Shown: positions 57,083 through 64,000 of the stretch, piece after piece
Numbering within the stretch: the stretch's first letter is position 1
How the letters are laid out: every line of letters starts with the position of its first letter
Source of the DNA: Cytospora piceicola
Lineage: Eukaryota > Ascomycota > Sordariomycetes > Diaporthales > Cytosporaceae
Length of the DNA stretch: 64,000 nt
NCBI GenBank assembly: GCA_023375675.1
Contig: JALQBC010000017.1
Location: 558,001 to 622,000 of the forward strand
Direction: 5' to 3'
Notes under the pieces: generated by a model
Seen by the model: only the letters and a program-made list of their open reading frames with translations
The model's database searches: none
What the model was told of the DNA's origin: nothing
Position numbers and translations under genes: made by a program

Positions 57083-58710
57083 ATGGCGTCGCAAGAGCTC
57101 CCGCACATGAACTTCCGATCCTTTGTCGAGGCACTCCGTGAAGATGGCGACCTCGTCGAGATCAACGACGAGATCGACCCTCACCTCGAGGTCGGCGCCG
57201 TCATCCGCAGGGTCTGCGAGACGGACGGCAAGGCCCCCCTGTTCAACAAGCTCAGGGGCCAGGACGAGCGCGGCCTCTGGCGCATCCTGGGCGCCCCCAA
57301 CTCCCTCAGGTCCGACCCCGAGCAGAAGTTCGGCCGGCTCGCCCGCCACCTCAACCTCCCCGTGACGGCCTCCATGAAGGACATCCTCGACAAGATGGTG
57401 GCCGCCAAGACCGCCACGCCCATCCCGCCCCGGACTGTCGAGACGGGGCCCTGCAAGGACTTCATACTCACGCCGGACCAGTTCGACCTCACCAAGCTGC
57501 CTGCGCCGTTCCTGCACCAGTCGGACGGCGGGAAGTACGTGCAGACGTACGGGATGCACATCGTCAAGAGCCCGGATGGTAAGTGGGTCAACTGGTCCAT
57601 CGCACGCGCGATGGTCCACGACCGGAACCACCTGGTCGGGCTGGTCATCGAGCCCCAGCACATCTGGAAGATGCACCAGGAGTGGAAGAAGGCGGGCAAG
57701 GACATGCCCTGGGCTCTTGCCTTTGGAGTCCCCCCAGCGGCCATCATGGCGTCCAGCATGCCACTGCCTGACGGACTCTCCGAGGCCGAGTACATCGGAT
57801 CCCTGGTTGGCTCGCCGTTAGAGGTCACAAAGTGCGAGACGAACGACTTGATGGTGCCTGCCAACTCCGAGATCATATTTGAGGGTGTCTGCTCTGCCAC
57901 CGAGACCGGCCCTGAAGGTCCCTTCGGGGAGATGCACGGGTAAGTTTTCCATTCACCTTGTTCAACCTTGTGGTCGTCATGTCTGACAAGGAATAGATAT
58001 GTCTTCCCTGGTGACACGCACCCCTGGCCCAAGTATAGAGTCGACTTGATCACTCACCGAAAGGACGCAATCATGCCCGTGTCAAACTGTGGTCGCCTTA
58101 CAGACGAGACGGTGAGTAGACATATGAGACCCGCCCCTCCCCTTCATATCATCACACCCTGTCATACTGACAAGAACTTAAGCACACCATGATCGGCCCC
58201 CTTGCTGCAGCAGAGATCGGGTTCCGCCTCAGATCAGCCGGCCTGCCCATCAAGGAAGCCTACTCCCCCTTCGAATCCCAGGTAACCTGGGTGGTCCTCC
58301 AAGTCGACACTGCCAAGTTACGGGAGATGAAGACGACATCTGAAGCTTTCTGCCGCCAGATTGGCGATATTGTGTTCAACCATAAGGTTGGATACACCAT
58401 CCACAGACTCGTGGTTATAGGAGACGACATCGACGCCTACGACTTCAAGGATGTCATCTGGGCGTTCTGCACTCGTTGCCGACCTGGCATGGACGAGTAT
58501 CTGTTTGAGGATGTCGCCGGGTTCCCTTTGATTCCCTATATGTCGCATGGGAATGGGAAGCCCAACCGCGGCGGTAAAATCGTCTCGGACTGTTTATTGC
58601 CCACTGAGTATACCACGGGCCAAGATTGGGAGGCTGCCGACTTCAAGAATTCCTACCCTGCAGATTTGCAGCAGAAGGTCCTGGAGCGCTGGACAGGGTG
58701 GGGATTTTAG
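57083..58710 (+). CDS. FDC1: Ferulic/cinnamic acid decarboxylase, UbiD/FDC1 type
   Basis: A prenyl-FMN-dependent decarboxylase that turns phenylacrylic acids into vinyl compounds (and sorbic acid to 1,3-pentadiene in moulds). Exons 57083-57939, 57997-58111 and 58183-58710 join in phase, giving 499 residues as in known fungal FDC1. Residues matching the catalytic Arg and two Glu of the Aspergillus niger enzyme are present: Arg175 in NWSIARAMV, Glu278 and Glu283 in [13 protein letters not shown]. The C-terminal dimer part has [15 protein letters not shown] and [13 protein letters not shown]. Codon use is strongly G/C-ending in exon 1. It pairs with PAD1, which supplies its cofactor, and with the Zn2Cys6 gene just downstream. 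Confidence 0.96.
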
Positions 58711-58756
58711 ATTGCCCAAAATGATGTAAAATTGATGGGTATATGAGGTCTTTAGC

Positions 58757-60986
58757 TTATATGGAATTGAGTGGATCGAAGCTTATATCGGGCGCAATCG
58801 GGTCTGAAGTGATGTAGTCGAATGCCTCCATAGGTAAAGTAGAACTGTAATCAAAGGAACGCAAGAGCTCCTCAAAATCAGCAGACCTGCGAACACGGTC
58901 AGTTGAATTCTCATCTTCCACCTCCGTGATATTTTCTACTGACCCAGGGTCTTGAATCGCATTCATTGCATCTTCGCTGAATGCTGGGTCAAACAAGCCC
59001 ATCGTGTTTCCTTGGTCGACCAGGTCAGATTGATCTTTCTGGTGGCGTTCCTCTTCCGAAATCTTCTTCAACGATCTCAGAGCCTTCAATGATTTCCTGT
59101 GCGCATTGGTCATCTGGCCACCAAAGGCGGCCCCTGACGCAGACTCCGAGGCCAAAATGTCATCGCCCTCGGTAAGACTTTTGATCAGCTCGTCCTGGAT
59201 CTGTCTTGATTCGTCTTCGTTTCGAGTCTCCTTCATGAAGCTCAACAACAGGGCGGAGGTGAGGCCGTTATGCACAAAAGCCCATGACCGTGTTGCATGG
59301 CTCGAGACAGACCGCAGACGTATGAATGCTCTGACGCTACGCTTGAGTGCACGCTGGAGCCGCTCCAAGATCAATCCGACCTGGCCACCGCTTAGGCTTT
59401 GGTGTCCATCCCTAGATAGAATCGGGCGGCAGAACGTCGAAATCACAAAATTCCGGTGTAGCTCCAAGCTGTAGAATTCTTGTATTGCCTGGATGGAATG
59501 GCAGGCTTCCTGGCCCCGAAGGTGATCCTGAAGCGCACGCTCCAATGTGTCCATATCATTGAAGAAGTTTGTGAACCGTTCGATGGTCAAACTGCCAGGT
59601 TCAAAGGAAGAGTAAACCCAGTGACGAAGGGTAAAATGACACAGCCAGTTCATGGCCTGGCCATAGTTCAATACGGCGTTGCAATTTGGAGTTGATGGGC
59701 TAAGGTTCGGTAGGTCGTGCACAGAATCCATTTCATGCGATGTTGGCTGACGGTTGAAAGCTAATGATAACAATGCATCTTGCCATATAATGGCCAACCT
59801 GGCAGAGTATGAGTAGGAAATACCTGCTGACAGTCTTGTGGGGATTTCTTACCGAAGGTGACGTGCAGTGTCTGCAGGTATCGGTGATGGTCCGGGCCTT
59901 GTAGTGCTACGTGTAGCAACAATTCCAAGGGTAATAGCCATGCGGATCGTACTGCCCGCCAGAATCCAAGCAGACTGGGGATTCCCAGAGTTTTGCAGGA
60001 CATGACCCAGGATTAGCAGAGTACGTACGCCACCAACGAATGGCGCAAGTAGGTAATTGCAGGCCCTGAGCATGTCCAATGCACAACACACTTGAAAGTG
60101 AACTGCATCAGCTCCGGCCAAACACACTGCGCGGCGTAGAGGTTGACTCACCATGTCTGTGAGACACTATACTTCGGTCACTGACTGGCATCTCGGAGAA
60201 ATGCGCTCCTGTGGCCAATATGGCGTGCAATACACATAGGAAGCGCCGTCGGTCCGTGTAGTCCTGCTGACGGGGCTGAGACCTCTCCGCGGAGCTGCTC
60301 CCTGCGCGCTGGTTGATGATGGCGCACAACTCGCCCTCGACCGCGTCCAAGTCATCAATGATGAGCTGGAAAGGGTGCACCCTTGTCCGGTAGAGGGAAA
60401 ATAGGTTCAGGAGGTCTTGGTCCCCGGGGAGTCCGGCGTACAGGTCCTCATCTTGGGAAGCCTCATGATGGCCGTTCTCCAGGCCTGCTCCATCCGTGCT
60501 TGCCACATGCATGCCCAGCAGTGGGATCACGGCATTCTCGAGGACGTCCCGCCGGCTTGCGTCATCGTCGCGCGGCTGTGGGCTGTGTTCCCTCGCTATG
60601 GCCAAGAGGGAGCCGCCCCCCATCAGCGATGAGCTCTGGGGGGAGGTGATGACGGGCTGTGAGGGACCATCGGCCCGTGGCGTGGGCCGGGAGTCCGGAG
60701 GAGAAGCTGACTTCAGGCCAGGAGGCTCACCCTCGCGGGGGGCATGTTGGAAATCAGCAGCACGTCGTGCTGTATTATGACACTGAGCAGCCGGTAAGGA
60801 CGGTGCAGAATAAGTGCAAAGATCAGGATGGTCGCGTTTGACGCATGTCGAGCATGGATGCTCGCGATTGCACCGCACCTTGCGTTCGCGACAGGGGAGG
60901 CATGAGTTTCGGGTGCGAGCTGTCTGCCTGTCACGAAGAGCCCGTCGAAGATTTGATAGGCCCTCTCCGCTAGGGGTTGGCGACAT
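58757..60986 (-). CDS. Zn2Cys6 fungal transcription factor, likely regulator of the decarboxylase pair
   Basis: Exons 60986-60152, 60102-59853 and 59798-58757 join in phase, giving 708 residues. The zinc cluster is intact: Cys29, 32, 39, 45, 48 and 57 in CLPCRERKVRC ... CSTCVKRDHPDLC. A disordered Pro/Ser linker follows. The middle has the fungal-specific TF domain, with LLNLFSLYRTRVHPFQLIIDDLD, LCVLHAILATGAHFSE, SAWILAGSTIRMAITLGI and RLAIIWQDALLSLAF. The C-terminus is acidic and may activate transcription. It converges on FDC1 with only 46 bases between stops. In Aspergillus niger a Zn2Cys6 gene (sdrA) is clustered with padA1 and the fdc gene and controls them, so this is the likely counterpart by position; orthology is inference. 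Confidence 0.94.
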
Positions 60987-61775
60987 GGGAGAAGTGAGTA
61001 GTACGTAAGTAACGTGTTCGCGTTGGAGTTACTTCACTAAGAGATACCCCTGGGACTACAGCGTCATATAGGATGGTTGGTTGGTTGCTAATATGCTTAA
61101 GTGGTAGGTACTTAGGTTAAGTAAGTAGCCTAATTGAGGTACTTGAGGTACATACATACGGTATGCAGGCTCGGGAGGCTCGGAATGTCTACGAGTCCCC
61201 TCAGGCCCCATGAAAGGCCAATCAGCTCCTTATGGAAGTCCTATGGGATTACCTGGGTAGTGAAAAAATCAATTGCTGTTTAAAGATTGGTATCGGAGAG
61301 GGTTTGCCATCGAGGCAAACGGAGATGGAAATCGAGGCAAACGGAGACAGGTAGCTACAAAGTGACCTAGGAAAGGAAGCCGTGCCAATGAGGAATCGAA
61401 GCGATAAGATGAGCTTATCGGGAGAATTATCGATAAGAAGAGACCCTAACCCTTCCCCCGGGGTCAAATCAGCGCCTCTGATCACAGTACTGCAAGTGTG
61501 TTGGTCAAGTGTTGGCAAGTCCACTGTATGTCACGGTAATATTTGGTCCAAGGAAGAGATCCTGAAATTGCATGTCATCAATCTTAATGTAGAAATGAGT
61601 TGAAACACATCCCTCATAGCCTCGATCAGGAGGGCGTCAACCTGCCAATGAAACGCCCTTTCCCTCATCGCAACCAAAAACGCCACGGCCATCAGTACTC
61701 AGGTAGTGAAAGCACCTGAGAGGGAACCAAACAACCCCCTATAAACAAAAGAACCACCCGCCACGTAGACCATCC
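60987..61775. other. Intergenic region
   Basis: Upstream of the regulator and downstream of the hemerythrin gene. A dense set of AGGTACTTAGGTTAAGTAAGTAG-like strings lies at 61,085-61,150, an imperfect direct repeat (GAGGCAAACGGAGA) at about 61,311-61,349, and GACCCTAACCC near 61,441. Confidence 0.5.
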
Positions 61776-62881
61776 TCATATCTTTGCCTCCACGCCCTGC
61801 AGCGCATACAACTCCCTCCTGTTCCCAGCGCTGTCACAGCTCGAGAACTTCCAGTAGTTCCCCTTCATCCACCCGCCGATGTTGATCAGGCCCCATTTTA
61901 TGGGCGCGGGGATGGGCGGCCAGTTGGCCCACAGGCCCTCCTCGAACTGGTCGGTGCGGTCCAGGTTCAGCAGGAAGAAGGGCACCACGTCCGTGACCCC
62001 GGCCTTGGTGACGGTGCTCTTGCCCCAGGTCTTGAAGGTGTTGAAGGCCTCGGCGGCCTCCGGGGTGCCGGGGGCCGGGGCGCTGGGGTGCGAGGCGAGG
62101 CTGGAGAGGGTGCCGATCTCGTTGTGGAAGTGCGTCTCGAAGTCGGCGTGGAAGCCGTCCAGGATCCGGAGTAGCTCGGTTGGGTCGAGGGACTGCGGGT
62201 TTGGCTGGACGGAGAGGAGGTATTGGTTTAGTTCGGCGAGGCCGGGGAGGAACGATTCTGTAGTAGACGAGACGGACGAGTGTCGTTAGTCAGTAGGTGG
62301 TCTCTGAGTATGTTGGTTGCTTGGGGGTGGGGAGTGGCCATGTAAGCATATTTGGGATATATAGGGTGCAATAATTACCGTGTTCCTTGTGGGTTTCCTC
62401 AAAGATGGTATTGTCGCCCAACAGCTCCTCGACCTTGGTGAACAGCGTCTCCTCCTCGTCGTCGTGGTGCGACTTGACGAACTTGTACCAGGTCAAGGCG
62501 TACCCGATGAAGTCGGCCTTGTCGGCATCTTGGACGTGGGGCGCCTGGAGATAGATGCTGTTGTAGCCCCGGAAGATGGAATTGTGGAGGAGGGCCATGT
62601 GAGAGGCTCCAACCGAGAAGAGGTCCGTCTATCCAATGATTCACGGGATATGGTCAGCTAGCGATTCCCGAACCTCTGTCATTTCAATGTTGCATGGGGG
62701 TCACAAGTACCTTCTTGGTCTCATACTGGGGAGTTGCCACGAGCTTCATGGGCCCGTCAGCCCAGGGTTTGGATGCCGAAGCTGGAGTTGTTGCCATCAT
62801 GAAGGGTGATCGTATGGCCAAGATGCTGATTACTGTTCCGAGAAGGCCCAAGAAGAGTGAGAGTTGGGGGAATGAAGGCAT
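61776..62881 (-). CDS. Hemerythrin-like domain protein with N-terminal hydrophobic segment
   Basis: Exons 62881-62711, 62628-62379 and 62257-61776 join in phase, giving 300 residues. The N-terminus (SLFLGLLGTVISILAIRS) is a signal anchor or signal peptide. A hemerythrin-type four-helix bundle fills about 60-190, with His/Glu candidates in SHMALLHNS, KFVKSHHDDEEETLF, FEETHKEH and HADFETHFHNE, the usual HxxxE/HxxxH pattern for a di-iron site. The C-terminal part (about 200-300) includes VVPFFLLNLDRTDQFEEGLW and IKWGLINIGGWMKGNYWKF, often seen after this domain in fungal proteins. Such proteins are linked to iron, oxygen or nitric oxide handling, but fungal roles are little known. Relation to neighbouring genes is unclear. 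Confidence 0.88.
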
Positions 62882-63472
62882 GCTGCTCGTTTAAAAAGGG
62901 TTATTATGGTTGCGTCTGCTCTCCAGGAGCCCGCCGATATATAATCCAGGACTACCAGCACACCTGCACTATATACGCCCATATGCACCCAGGTCACCAA
63001 TGCAGAGTGGCGCGATCAGGCCGCCGTCGTACGATTTAACCCCCCTCGGCTTATTCTGGCAGTCTGGTCGCCGTGTCTCCCTGCCGTTGCCATTGTTGAT
63101 CATCGGCAATCAGGCCATAAGCCCCAGTTACCTTCGGGGCCGAAACAGGCTCCTGTTGGTAATGTTCTGAATCTCATTGGGCCCTGTCACCCCGCTACCA
63201 CTCCCCTGCCACGCTGGTATACGCCCCATCATGGACGCTACTGCATAGCACCCGCTTACCCACTAAAGCCACTAAAGCCACTAATCCCACCAAAGACCAC
63301 CCACTGTATCATTGGCACAAGAAACACTTGAGCATCCTTGGAGATTTTGGTTTTACACTCAGTTTCTTGTTGTGTTTGCACTGCAGCGAGACGCATCGAC
63401 TACCACACCCAACACAGAGTGGCTATATACAACACACCTCCTGCGCGAATCACACCCTTACACGCTAACTTC
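62882..63472. other. Short intergenic region
   Basis: Contains repeated CCACTAAAGCCACTAA near 63,260-63,285. No gene supported. Confidence 0.5.
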
Positions 63473-64000
63473 TTAAATCCGCGAATAACACGTCGAGTAA
63501 TTCAGCGATACCTTGGTGCTGATGTCCTCCAGCGGGCCAGGGTCGATTCCCTTCAGCACCTCGATGCAGTGATCCGTATGGTGGTACTCCAACAGCCTTC
63601 CGGGGACCCCCATGCTGGAGTTGCGCAGGATCCTCGTCATCATCTTCCAGATGAACTGGCAGTGGTAGTCGTGGTAGTCCCACGAGAGCCACATGGCCTC
63701 CTCGATGCCCAGCGCCGCCCGGTCCTGCGAGATCTTCTCGCCGCCCACGCCGCCCCGCTCCCGCCACCACTCCGACTCGCGCTCCCGGTACGCGACCTGG
63801 ATCTCCTCGTCGTAGCACGGCGCCGGCACCCACGAGTACAGCACCAGGTCGAACCTGCAGCCCCGCTCGCGCGCCTCCTGGGGCGACGCCCCGCACATGG
63901 GCCCGTTCTCCACCGGCTCCTCGCCCGCCCGCAGCGGGCGGTCCAGCTCCCACTCCGGGTAGAGGCTGACGGGCCGGAGGGCGGCCATCCGGAGGCTGGC
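63473..64000 (-). CDS. HxxHC-motif protein (UstYa/DUF3328-like), 5' part beyond window
   Basis: An open frame from the right edge to a stop at 63473, at least 171 residues; the ATG near 63,988 may be internal because the frame stays open to the edge. It contains CGASPQEARERGCRFD, SWVPAPCYDEEI, then two HxxHC motifs: HDYHC in WDYHDYHCQFIW and HTDHC in EYHHTDHCIEVL. Two HxxHC motifs are the signature of UstYa-family proteins, which modify ribosomal peptides and other metabolites in fungi. However, the Cys/Trp pattern before them also fits an unnamed fungal membrane-protein family with similar motifs. An N-terminal membrane span would be expected off the window. Function is not settled. Confidence 0.65.
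   Translation of the reverse strand, partial: ASLRMAALRPVSLYPEWELDRPLRAGEEPVENGPMCGASPQEARERGCRFDLVLYSWVPAPCYDEEIQVAYRERESEWWRERGGVGGEKISQDRAALGIEEAMWLSWDYHDYHCQFIWKMMTRILRNSSMGVPGRLLEYHHTDHCIEVLKGIDPGPLEDISTKVSLNYSTCYSRI

Noticed and set aside
1..64000. tRNA, rRNA, CRISPR, transposon or insertion sequence
   Set aside because: No cloverleaf with matching A/B boxes, no terminal repeats with transposase or reverse transcriptase motifs, and no spacer-repeat array was seen by eye; a covariance-model scan was not possible.

Overview
The window looks like a gene-dense contig from a filamentous ascomycete (Pezizomycotina, most likely a Sordariomycete). Genes are split by short 50-100 nt GT-AG introns with CTAAC/CTGAC branch sites. 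Proteins typical of moulds are present: fungal Zn-cluster regulators, a killer-toxin-like chitinase with a LysM partner, a PAD/FDC decarboxylase pair, and one cyclophilin gene able to encode both mitochondrial and cytosolic forms. No transposon, tRNA, rRNA or CRISPR array was seen. For multi-exon genes the outer coordinates are given, with splice sites in the evidence where I could fix them by reading frame.

Layout. 1-12.8 kb is an accessory block of tailoring-type enzymes: a short-chain dehydrogenase, a secreted BBE-type FAD oxidase, a regulator with a fungal-specific C-terminal domain but no visible zinc cluster, a membrane-anchored P450 and an Asp/Glu-racemase-family protein. No PKS, NRPS or terpene synthase accompanies them. 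13-30 kb is mostly housekeeping or unknown: two unrecognised proteins, an F-box-like protein, Pol III subunit RPC6, cyclophilin and the epsin Ent3.

30.2-43.0 kb is the most unusual part. A small four-helix membrane (MARVEL-like) protein is followed, after one in-frame TGA, by an open frame of about 4,040 codons. That frame encodes a low-complexity, probably disordered giant protein with layered repeats, recurring Gly/Phe/Lys motifs and a very acidic block. I recognise no family for it.

44.7-53.3 kb holds an unknown conserved-looking protein and a divergent pair: a group-C GH18 chitinase with chitin-binding domains and a secreted multi-LysM protein, sharing a 0.9 kb promoter region. 53.8-61.0 kb holds a flavin monooxygenase, a UbiX/PAD1 flavin prenyltransferase, a UbiD/FDC1 decarboxylase and a Zn2Cys6 regulator. 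PAD1 makes the prenylated FMN that FDC1 needs, and the regulator beside them suggests an inducible route for removing cinnamic/sorbic-type acids. The right end has a hemerythrin-fold protein with an N-terminal hydrophobic segment and a partial protein with two HxxHC motifs (UstYa-like).
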